Source: Chitinophaga nivalis (GTDB taxonomy: Bacteria > Bacteroidota > Bacteroidia > Chitinophagales > Chitinophagaceae). From it: a stretch of 64,000 nucleotides of DNA. Position numbers and translations under genes: made by a program. The stretch lies in the NCBI RefSeq assembly GCF_025989125.1, contig NZ_JAPDNR010000001.1, positions 7,614,087-7,678,086 of the forward strand. The letters are read 5' to 3'. The notes under the pieces were generated by a model. It saw nothing but the letters and a program-made list of their open reading frames with translations. It made no database searches and was not told where the DNA came from. This document shows, in pieces, positions 35,317 through 42,372 of this stretch. Positions within the stretch are counted from its first letter, which is position 1. Every line of letters begins with the position of its first letter.

Positions 35317-36006
35317 CTAGTTATAATATATCTGCCGTCCTTCCTGTCTTTTACTGTCTTCCCATTTGTCGAGCAATCCGATGAGCTGGCGTTGCTCTCC
35401 TGTCAGTTGCCGGATACCGCTGATCAGTTCTTTCAGTGCATCAACGTCGCAGCTGGCCGGAAACCCATAGGCATTATCCACGCAGGTTTGCAGGTATGCG
35501 ATCACAGCGCGGCTATGAGAGATAAATTCCTTGATCAGGCGTTGTACTTTGAAATGTTGCGGACTACCCGGTTCTTTGCCGGGCATATCAGCCGTTTTCT
35601 TTTTCAGTACCGGTTTCATTTCCTGGTGCAGGTTTTCCAGCACCACAGACTGATAGATGTTGATTTCCCGGTAATAGTAAAGCATGGTGTCATTGAACTC
35701 CGGTGTCAGATCCGGGCAAGCCTTGATTTCTTCTTTACTTTCCCGGTAAAGGGCTTCCATCCTTTTAATGACGGCAACAAGCTGCGGAATGGCTGTATCC
35801 ATAATTTTACGGTCTATTTCACTGGCAAAGTGCCCGTTGAAATCGTAGACATGCCGCTGTTGTTCCAGTACGGTCTTTACGCCCGAACGTGGGCTGTACT
35901 GCTTAAAAATAAAATTGCCGGACTGGCGTAAGCGTTTAAATGGGTGAAAGAGAAATCCTTCACAAAATTTGCGCTGTAAAGAGGTGGAAAAAATACCCGT
36001 AAACAT
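35317..36006 (-). CDS. Larger helical protein of unknown function
   Basis: I do not recognise this 229-residue protein. The first 35 residues are basic and aromatic; the rest is predicted helical, with a basic stretch M-K-P-V-L-K-K-K near residue 130. I see no catalytic motif, no signal peptide and no clear metal-binding set of histidines, so hemerythrin-like function is not supported. A well-formed Bacteroidota promoter and two Crp-type sites lie upstream (36125-36211). Confidence 0.72.
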   Translation of the reverse strand: MFTGIFSTSLQRKFCEGFLFHPFKRLRQSGNFIFKQYSPRSGVKTVLEQQRHVYDFNGHFASEIDRKIMDTAIPQLVAVIKRMEALYRESKEEIKACPDLTPEFNDTMLYYYREINIYQSVVLENLHQEMKPVLKKKTADMPGKEPGSPQHFKVQRLIKEFISHSRAVIAYLQTCVDNAYGFPASCDVDALKELISGIRQLTGEQRQLIGLLDKWEDSKRQEGRQIYYN

Positions 36007-36124
36007 ATCACATTAATTTAAGGTTGGTAAACAACACCCAGCCCGGAGATGGCAGTGAACTGCATATTTAGACCGGACATTCCCGTTGTTGTTACTGAAT
36101 TGTTCACTCAGAATTTTATCAGCA

Positions 36125-36155
36125 CAAAATTACGGGCAGCTCCACTTCCCGGCAA
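36125..36155 (-). promoter_or_regulatory. Promoter of the helical-protein operon (-33 and -7)
   Basis: On the minus strand, TTG at 36153-36155 is followed after 20 bp by TAATTTTG at 36125-36132. This is a full match to the Bacteroidota pattern TTG-N17-23-TAnnTTTG. The predicted transcription start is near 36120, giving a leader of about 115 nt. Confidence 0.65.
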
Positions 36156-36177
36156 TGACGTTGCTTAATACCCCTTA

Positions 36178-36189
36178 TGATTGTCGTCA
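36178..36189. promoter_or_regulatory. Putative Crp/Fnr-type site 1
   Basis: TGATTGTCGTCA fits TGA-N6-TCA, the core of Crp-family sites. It shares TGAT...CGTCA with the second site 22 bp away. It lies about 60-65 bp upstream of the predicted start of the helical-protein operon. Confidence 0.45.
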
Positions 36190-36199
36190 GCTATACAGA

Positions 36200-36211
36200 T
36201 GATGACCGTCA
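36200..36211. promoter_or_regulatory. Putative Crp/Fnr-type site 2
   Basis: TGATGACCGTCA fits TGA-N6-TCA and sits inside the near-perfect palindrome GATGACCGTCATC (36201-36213). Centre-to-centre distance to site 1 is 22 bp, two helical turns. Confidence 0.5.
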
Positions 36212-36228
36212 TCGAAAATAAATTTTTA

Positions 36229-36250
36229 AATAAGCAATCATTCACTTATT
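36229..36250. promoter_or_regulatory. Putative TetR operator upstream of tetR
   Basis: An imperfect palindrome with arms TAAG (36231-36234) and CTTA (36245-36248) overlaps the start of the -7 box TATTTTTG at 36247-36254. Sixteen of 22 positions match the inverted sequence around 36873-36890, so both are probably bound by the TetR protein encoded between them. Confidence 0.5.
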
Positions 36251-36254
36251 TTTG
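36247..36254 (+). promoter_or_regulatory. -7 promoter element of the tetR gene
   Basis: TATTTTTG matches TAnnTTTG and ends only 5 bp before the ATG at 36260. If used, the mRNA would have almost no leader. No -33 TTG is seen at the expected distance. Confidence 0.45.
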
Positions 36255-36259
36255 CGGCC

Positions 36260-36850
36260 ATGAGAGTAAGAGATGAAAGTAAAATTCAGGCTATTACGGC
36301 GAAAGCCATCGAAATGGTTGCCAATGATGGTCTGGAAAACCTGGGAATTAACAGGCTGGCAAAAGCAGCCGGTGTATCTCCGGCTACTATTTACATCTAT
36401 TACAAAGACAAAGATGATTTGCTGACCCGTATCAGTGAAGAAGAAGGATTGAAAATGTGTTACTCGAGTCTGGATGGCTTTGATCCGGAAATGAGATTTG
36501 CCGAAGGCCTGTGGATACAGTGGAAAAACCGCGCGAAGTATTCCATGAACAATTACCAGGCCGCCCAGTTTTTTGATCAGCTGCGGAACTCTCCCTACAA
36601 GGAAACCATGCTCCGATCTGTAGCAGATGCTTTCAGGAAACCGATAACAATCTATCTGACGAATGCATTTAACCGCGGAGAAATTAATCAGATGTCTATG
36701 GAAGTATACTGGTCTATCGCTTTTGCACCTTTGTATTCCCTGATCAGATTTCACCACGATAAACACAATATCGGCGGAGATCCTTTTACATTGACCGAAG
36801 ATGTGATGAAACAGACATTTGATTATGTTATTAAGGCTTTATTAAAATAG
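36260..36850 (+). CDS. TetR/AcrR-family transcriptional repressor
   Basis: This 196-residue regulator has an N-terminal HTH (about residues 8-55) with N-R-L-A-K-A-A-G-V-S-P-A-T-I-Y-I-Y-Y-K-D-K-D-D-L-L, a textbook TetR signature. The C-terminal ligand-binding domain is all-helical. It is followed on the same strand by a small chaperone-fold gene and an MFS exporter, its probable targets. Related palindromes in front of itself and in front of those genes support autoregulation plus target control. Confidence 0.93.
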   Translation: MRVRDESKIQAITAKAIEMVANDGLENLGINRLAKAAGVSPATIYIYYKDKDDLLTRISEEEGLKMCYSSLDGFDPEMRFAEGLWIQWKNRAKYSMNNYQAAQFFDQLRNSPYKETMLRSVADAFRKPITIYLTNAFNRGEINQMSMEVYWSIAFAPLYSLIRFHHDKHNIGGDPFTLTEDVMKQTFDYVIKALLK

Positions 36851-36872
36851 CCTTTTTTTTAGACCAATTCAG

Positions 36873-36890
36873 TAAATGAATGCTCATTTA
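36873..36890. promoter_or_regulatory. Putative TetR operator before the exporter genes
   Basis: A perfect inverted repeat TAAATGA-ATGC-TCATTTA lies 7 bp before the ATG at 36898. It resembles the palindrome in front of tetR (36229-36250). Confidence 0.55.
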
Positions 36891-36897
36891 TAGCTTT

Positions 36898-37125
36898 ATG
36901 GAAATACCAGCACATATCCTTATTTTTAAAACGAACATTGCCACCCCGCATGATCTGCAAAAAGTGAAACCAGTGTTGGATACCCAACAACAGATCATAC
37001 AATGGACCATCGATCAGACGGATGTTGATTGTGTACTCCGGGTTGTTTCCCATCATTTTTCCTACAATAGTATTATTCACCTGATTACTGAAACAGGTTA
37101 TGCCTGCATGGAACTTCCTGACTAA
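36898..37125 (+). CDS. Small HMA-fold-like protein without CxxC
   Basis: This 75-residue protein is placed at the ATG at 36898; an in-frame ATG at 36880 would put the start inside the operator palindrome. The pattern of strand (H-I-L-I-F-K-T-N-I), helix (D-L-Q-K-V-K-P-V-L-D), strand (I-I-Q-W-T-I-D), strand (C-V-L-R-V-V), helix and G-Y-A-C-M-E-L matches the beta-alpha-beta-beta-alpha-beta heavy-metal-associated fold. The metal-binding C-x-x-C is absent. It may bind another ligand or protein. It is encoded between tetR and an MFS exporter, 54 bp before the latter. Confidence 0.65.
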   Translation: MEIPAHILIFKTNIATPHDLQKVKPVLDTQQQIIQWTIDQTDVDCVLRVVSHHFSYNSIIHLITETGYACMELPD

Positions 37126-37179
37126 AACGGAAACTGTTTTTTTCACACTTAAAATCCCCTTACGACTAACGCTTATTTT

Positions 37180-38451
37180 ATGAAAGACAAAGTCATTTTT
37201 TCGCCATACCAATACACGATTATTGCGTTGCTGGCACTCACACAATTTACAGTCGTACTGGACTTTATGGTCATGTCGCCATTGGGTGATGTATTGATGA
37301 AATCCATGCACATCGCACCGGCTCAATTCGGACTCGTAGTATCCGCCTATGCATTCAGCGCCGGCCTTTCCGGATTACTCACTGCCGGTTTTGCAGATCG
37401 TTTCGACCGGAAGAAATTACTGTTGTTTTTTTACGGGGGTTTCATTCTCGGTACTTTAAGCTGTGGATTTGCCCACACCTATCCTTTGCTGGTAGCGGCC
37501 CGTATTATTACCGGTTTATTCGGCGGCGTGATCGGCTCCATTTCCATGGCTATCGTAGCCGACCTGTTTGTGATTACACAACGCGGGCGGGTAATGGGTT
37601 ACATGCAAATGGGATTCGGCGCCAGCCAGGTACTGGGTATCCCTATTGGCTTATACCTGGCCAATCTCTGGGGATGGGAATCACCCTTTTTTATGATCGT
37701 AGGCATTGCCCTCATCATCATGTTAATGCTCGCTGTAAAATTACAACCGATCACAGCACACCTGGCTTGGCAACACGATAAAAGCGCCTTTATCCACCTG
37801 TTGCATACCATCCGGAAAAAGAACTACCGCATTGGTTTTGCCGCTACTGCATTATTATCGCTTGGTGGCTTTATGATGATGCCATTTGGTAGCGCCTTCG
37901 CGATCAACAACCTGCACATCACTTCACATCAGCTACCATTGTTATTCATGATAACCGGAGTGGCCACCTTATTCGTCATGCCGATAGCCGGCCGCCTGAG
38001 CGACCGGATGGACAAGTTTCGGTTGTTTGCCTTCTCGTCCTTGTTCATGTTGATTGTGATCGTGTATTATACGCACCTGGGACCACATCCGGTGTGGTAT
38101 ATCATGTTCCTCAATATACTGATGATGGCAGGTATTATGGGACGTATGATTCCGGCGACTACCCTGGTCACCGCGGTACCTGAAATGCAGGACAGAGGCG
38201 CTTTTATGAGCATCAACTCTTCCTTGCAGCAAATTGCCGGCGGCATTGCCGCTGCCTTTGCAGGACTGATTGTTGTACAGAAAGATGAGTTCAGCCCACT
38301 GCAGCATTATGATATCGTAGGATGGATCATTGTAGGTATTACCATGATTGCCCTTGTGATGATATTCCGGGTGAACCAACTGGTGAAAGTGGCTGCGCCC
38401 CCCTCCGCAGCCACTACCCCGGATGATCCGTTAGCTGTGAAAGCCAGCTAA
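37180..38451 (+). CDS. MFS transporter
   Basis: This 423-residue inner-membrane protein has about 12 hydrophobic helices. The MFS motif A is visible in the loop between helices 2 and 3 (G-F-A-D-R-F-D-R-K-K) and again in the second half (G-R-L-S-D-R-M-D-K-F-R). The family resembles drug or metabolite exporters of the DHA1 type. The neighbouring TetR gene and shared operators suggest ligand-inducible efflux. The substrate is unknown. Confidence 0.92.
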   Translation: MKDKVIFSPYQYTIIALLALTQFTVVLDFMVMSPLGDVLMKSMHIAPAQFGLVVSAYAFSAGLSGLLTAGFADRFDRKKLLLFFYGGFILGTLSCGFAHTYPLLVAARIITGLFGGVIGSISMAIVADLFVITQRGRVMGYMQMGFGASQVLGIPIGLYLANLWGWESPFFMIVGIALIIMLMLAVKLQPITAHLAWQHDKSAFIHLLHTIRKKNYRIGFAATALLSLGGFMMMPFGSAFAINNLHITSHQLPLLFMITGVATLFVMPIAGRLSDRMDKFRLFAFSSLFMLIVIVYYTHLGPHPVWYIMFLNILMMAGIMGRMIPATTLVTAVPEMQDRGAFMSINSSLQQIAGGIAAAFAGLIVVQKDEFSPLQHYDIVGWIIVGITMIALVMIFRVNQLVKVAAPPSAATTPDDPLAVKAS

Positions 38452-38474
38452 ACGCCATCCGTTTAAAGCATACC

Positions 38475-38526
38475 GCCGTACACATTTTTCAGGAGTATAT
38501 CCGTAAAAAATGTGTACGGCTTTTTT
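38475..38526 (+). terminator. Rho-independent terminator after the MFS gene
   Basis: A 15-bp perfect stem (38475-38489 with 38506-38520, 16-nt loop) is followed by six T (38521-38526). Its T-tract overlaps the stop of the convergent glycosyltransferase gene. Confidence 0.88.
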
Positions 38527-40027
38527 ATGGCTGTATACCGGGATGATAATTCATACAGCGGAATACCAGAAACTTCCGTACCACCCGTCCCTGCATGGTA
38601 ACGATAATAGGCGGCAACGGTTGTATACTGCTGAAGTAGGGTTGCAACGCGGTAATATCCGCCTGTTCATCCGTATCATCTGTTACATCCGTTAAAGAAT
38701 TAATGAAGATGGCATTACTACCTTTCAGGGTTTGCAGATTGGTACCAATGAAATCAAACTGTAAGGCGCGCTGCCCGATAATGTTACGGGAATACACCAT
38801 CTCTCCGAGATAGAGATGCAGCATCGCACTCGTTTTATAATCATCTGCAGAAAAAATAAAATCATCAGGATATTGCGTGCGCAATACTTTTGCCTGACGG
38901 CCCAATCCATCCCATCCGATCATGGTATCATCCGAATGAATAGGTACCGGATAAAAAATCACTTCTATGGCGAGGGCAGCATGTATGATTACGGTACCGA
39001 TCCATTGCCAGCGAATAAATTTGTCGCGCAGCCAGCTACTCACCCAGATGATACCGGTAATATAAGCTGGCATCATCCAGTTTATCTTCACCCAATACAC
39101 AGGAGACAACACAAAAAATCCTGTAAATATGGGTACAAAGAAAACCAGCAGAAACAACTGCGGTTCCGGAATACCCGCAATACGCCGGCGGTACCGGCGG
39201 ATACACTTATATAGATAATACAACAACGCACCTAACAACACCGGTATCAATGCTGCTGCCTGATGTCCGATCACACCGAAAAAATCCAGCGGCCGGAATT
39301 CAGCGCCATCCACTCTTCCGGAAGATTGAAAACGAAAAGAGGCGAACTGGTTATCTACATTCCAGTAGACCACAGGCAAAATAGTGATGCCGAAAAACAG
39401 GATGCTGGCAGCAAACCACGGCGACCACAAATACCTGCGATACCTGGCAGACAACAATAAAAACAATACCGTTCCTGCCGGCAAAAACACGGCGGTATAC
39501 TTACTGTCGAATGCAAGTCCCATCGCAATGCCCGTCCATATCCAATACCATTTCCTTCCTTCAAAGATGGCCCGGTATAATGCAATCAGGGATAGGCTCC
39601 AGCATAACAACAACGGTACATCAGGGGTAGATATCAGCGACACCATGGTAATCATCAATGTGGCATACAACAGCAACATCGCATTACGCGCGCGGTGTAC
39701 AGACAGAAAACATCCGGCCAGCCGGTAAAACGCCAGCAACGTACCGGCAGTAATCAGGGAATCTGCCAGCTTGATCACAAAAACATGTCGTCCGAAAAGA
39801 TCGGTAAAGGCACGGAGTATCCAGGCTATCGCCGGCGGATGATCGAAGTAGGACCAGGCTAAATGTTGTCCGTAAAAATAGTAGTAGGCATCCTGCGGCA
39901 TAGGACCCATTATACCAATAAAAGAAAGTCGTAATAATGTAACAAAACAGATCGCGGCCGCCATCCATTTATGCGTAGAAAGGTACACCTTTAAGTCATT
40001 TACCCACGCTGATTTCCCCTTGCTCAA
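38525..40027 (-). CDS. GT39/ArnT-like membrane glycosyltransferase
   Basis: This 500-residue multi-pass inner-membrane protein belongs to the dolichyl-phosphate-mannose/ArnT transferase superfamily. The first periplasmic loop has P-Q-D-A-Y-Y-Y-F-Y-G-Q-H-L-A-W-S-Y-F-D-H-P-P (about residues 44-65), with the Asp expected for catalysis in this family. About ten further helices and a small C-terminal domain follow. It presumably transfers a sugar from a polyprenyl phosphate carrier to a lipid or protein in the envelope. The start is TTG at 40027; a Met at 39964 would cut into the first helix. Confidence 0.85.
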   Translation of the reverse strand: MSKGKSAWVNDLKVYLSTHKWMAAAICFVTLLRLSFIGIMGPMPQDAYYYFYGQHLAWSYFDHPPAIAWILRAFTDLFGRHVFVIKLADSLITAGTLLAFYRLAGCFLSVHRARNAMLLLYATLMITMVSLISTPDVPLLLCWSLSLIALYRAIFEGRKWYWIWTGIAMGLAFDSKYTAVFLPAGTVLFLLLSARYRRYLWSPWFAASILFFGITILPVVYWNVDNQFASFRFQSSGRVDGAEFRPLDFFGVIGHQAAALIPVLLGALLYYLYKCIRRYRRRIAGIPEPQLFLLVFFVPIFTGFFVLSPVYWVKINWMMPAYITGIIWVSSWLRDKFIRWQWIGTVIIHAALAIEVIFYPVPIHSDDTMIGWDGLGRQAKVLRTQYPDDFIFSADDYKTSAMLHLYLGEMVYSRNIIGQRALQFDFIGTNLQTLKGSNAIFINSLTDVTDDTDEQADITALQPYFSSIQPLPPIIVTMQGRVVRKFLVFRCMNYHPGIQP

Positions 40028-40076
40028 TGCTGACAGTTATTAAAATGGTGACTAAAAATACATTCCTATATGACAC

Positions 40077-40094
40077 CCGGATGATATCGTCCGG
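40077..40094. repeat. 18-bp near-perfect palindrome upstream of the GT39-like gene
   Basis: CCGGATGATATCGTCCGG is symmetrical except for one base pair. It lies 50 bp before the glycosyltransferase start and could be an operator or a hairpin ending the kinase transcript; there is no T-tract. Confidence 0.5.
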
Positions 40095-40164
40095 AAAGTA
40101 TAAAATTACGCACCCTATCAATAAAAAAGCAATTTTATATCCGCACTATTTATAGTAATATTCC

Positions 40165-41790
40165 TCAGGGTCTTGACAGCGGCAACAGAATATGAAAAGC
40201 CGCGCCTTCTTCCTTATTACTGGTCGCATAGATGCGGCCACCGTGGTTTTCTACAATCTTCCGGCATAATGCCAATCCGATGCCGGTACCTTCATACTCC
40301 TGATAATTGTGCAAGCGGTGAAAAATAAGAAAAATCTCTTCTGCGAACTGCGGATCAAATCCTACTCCATTATCCTGTATAACGATGTGTGTATAAGGTT
40401 GGGTACTATAAGGCAGGGAATACTCTTGTACTTCTTCTGGTGTGAGCATCGCCGCCGTTAATTTTATTTCAGGCGGAATGCCTTTCCGGGTAAATTTCAA
40501 TGCATTGCCGATGAGGTTATAAAACAACTGATTCATCTGCAGCGGTAAGGCGGCAATTTCCGGTAATGGCGCCGTCTCTATTACGGCATGCTGCTGATGA
40601 ATCAATACTTCAAAATCAATATAAATATTCTGCAGAATGTCTTGCAGTCTGGTGGGCATAAATACCGCTTTACTGTTTTCCACCCGCGAGTAATCCAGCA
40701 GATCGCTGATGAGATGAGACATGCGCTGCGCGGCACCAGATATTTTGCCGAGATATAACTGGCCGGATGTATCCTGATGTGCCTGTGTTTTCTGCAAAAT
40801 ACCGGAGAAGGTGATAATTTTCCGCAATGGCTCCTGCAAATCATGACTGGCGATATAAGCAAACTGCTGCAGGTTGTCATTGATCTGACGCAGGCTTTTG
40901 TTGGCAGCAGCCAATGCCTGGGTACGGGTTTGTACCAGCTCTTCCAGCTGCATGGATGTCATCCGGTCCAGTGTGATATCCCGTGCCATCCCCATAATAG
41001 ATTCCGGCTGTCCGTCTTTTCCTGTAATCACCATGCCCTTTGCATGCAGGATATGTTCTTTCTGCAGTGTTTTATTCACCACCCGAAAAGTACAGTCATA
41101 CAACCCGCTGGTATCAATGGCCTGCTGCCGCAGGGCGGCCACCCGTTGCTGATCGGCTTCGTGTATGCAACCATGGAATACGGCCATACTGCAGGCTTCT
41201 GCTGGTAGTCCATACCATTCACTGATCAGGGGAGAATATGTAACGAATCCGGTCCGGAGGTTCTTGCTCCAGGTACCTAGTTCTGCCACATCTACCGCAT
41301 TGCGGTACAGCTTTTCTGTTTCCCGCAGTTCCTCCCGGGCCAGTACCAGGTCGGTAACATTGACAGCTGTACTCATCACCCCATACAGTAATTTGCTTTC
41401 GTTATATAACGGTTTATAAATAAGTTTATAATAGCGGATATCCGGCTGACCTTTCCGCCGGATACGCACGGGGTCTTCTGTTCCTATGTAAGGTATCCCC
41501 GTAGTAAATACACCATCGAGCAAGGTGCTGAACACCTGACCGCTCAGTTCCGGTACCGCTTCCAGCAAGGGTTTACCGATCACACCGTTATTTTTATCCC
41601 AGATATCCAGCATCGCCTCATTGACCAGCCGGACACACATTTCAGGACCAGTGTATATTGCCATCGCCACGGGAGACTCCATGAGCAAGTCTCTATAGAA
41701 TTTTTCTCCGGTACCATCCGGTAAGACAAAAGTTTCATCATCGCAGTGCAACCAGTGTGACGGTTCGGGAACTTTATATGGGAGGTTCAT
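40165..41790 (-). CDS. PAS-domain sensor histidine kinase (phytochrome-kinase-type HisKA)
   Basis: This 541-residue cytoplasmic kinase has two PAS domains (about 35-150 and 165-285), a short coiled coil, and a HisKA domain with His316 in A-S-H-D-L-Q-E-P-L-R-K-I. The HATPase domain has N-L-I-G-N-A-L-K-F, D-N-G-V-G-F and G-T-G-I-G-L-A-L-C-R-K-I. No response regulator is adjacent, so it is an orphan kinase. No transmembrane segment is visible. The signal is unknown. Confidence 0.94.
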   Translation of the reverse strand: MNLPYKVPEPSHWLHCDDETFVLPDGTGEKFYRDLLMESPVAMAIYTGPEMCVRLVNEAMLDIWDKNNGVIGKPLLEAVPELSGQVFSTLLDGVFTTGIPYIGTEDPVRIRRKGQPDIRYYKLIYKPLYNESKLLYGVMSTAVNVTDLVLAREELRETEKLYRNAVDVAELGTWSKNLRTGFVTYSPLISEWYGLPAEACSMAVFHGCIHEADQQRVAALRQQAIDTSGLYDCTFRVVNKTLQKEHILHAKGMVITGKDGQPESIMGMARDITLDRMTSMQLEELVQTRTQALAAANKSLRQINDNLQQFAYIASHDLQEPLRKIITFSGILQKTQAHQDTSGQLYLGKISGAAQRMSHLISDLLDYSRVENSKAVFMPTRLQDILQNIYIDFEVLIHQQHAVIETAPLPEIAALPLQMNQLFYNLIGNALKFTRKGIPPEIKLTAAMLTPEEVQEYSLPYSTQPYTHIVIQDNGVGFDPQFAEEIFLIFHRLHNYQEYEGTGIGLALCRKIVENHGGRIYATSNKEEGAAFHILLPLSRP

Positions 41791-42068
41791 CGAATTAAGT
41801 TCTTATGCTTGGAATAATCATTTCAAATACTTTGTAGCGGCTATTCCTCTATGATTAAGCAGGAACGGGGAATTTTATACCCGTTTTCAGACCATATACC
41901 CGGTCCGGTTCCTCCTCAGACAGCGGCAACAACCAACGCCAGCTGTATTAACAGTACATTCCATTAACAGGCTGTAAAAAGACTCCAGGGATTAGTTTTC
42001 AGGAATCATGCCGCTTCCCCTTCTCTTTTGGATATTCCCCTGACAAAGCGTAGGTTTGCAGCCACAAA
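41791..42068. other. Intergenic region upstream of the cobalamin riboswitch
   Basis: This 278-bp stretch separates the divergent PAS kinase (minus) and the B12 operon (plus). It should contain the promoters of both. I found no exact TAnnTTTG box on the plus strand and no gene-like frame. Confidence 0.4.
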
Positions 42069-42256
42069 TGGTTATGTCTGCCCCGCAGATATATTAAAAG
42101 GGAATCCGGTGTAAAACCGGAGCTATCCCCGTAGCTGTGATCCTGCCTTCTTCCACCTGTGCGAAGAAGTGTTTTTCCGGAATTCTACTATGCCACTGTG
42201 TGTCCGTTACATGGGAAGGCCTACCGGAAAAGCAGGAGAGCCAGAAGACCTGCCAA
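42069..42256 (+). promoter_or_regulatory. Cobalamin (B12) riboswitch
   Basis: The conserved blocks appear in order: AAAGGGAA then CCGGTG-TAAAA-CCGG (42097-42120), GCTATCCCCGTAGCTGTGA (42122-42140), then GGGAAGGC (42213-42220), and the terminal B12 box GCCAGAAGACCTGCC (42240-42254). Small hairpins follow at 42271-42291 and 42303-42315 in the leader of the BtuB-like gene and may form the expression platform. The riboswitch should lower expression of the downstream uptake genes when B12 is plentiful. Confidence 0.96.
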
Positions 42257-42372
42257 TTGTATTTATTCATCAGCGCTTTCGGGTGAAAGGCCGGGGATGT
42301 AAGTCTTTATAAGACATATCTCTCTTCTTGTATTATTCGCACTCCCCAAGCGCTTTGGAAGTATAATCCATC

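Noticed and set aside
35317..36006. Hemerythrin-like oxygen sensor
   Set aside because: The gene sits beside a Crp-type regulator and is helical, but the required pattern of metal-binding histidines and acidic residues is not visible.
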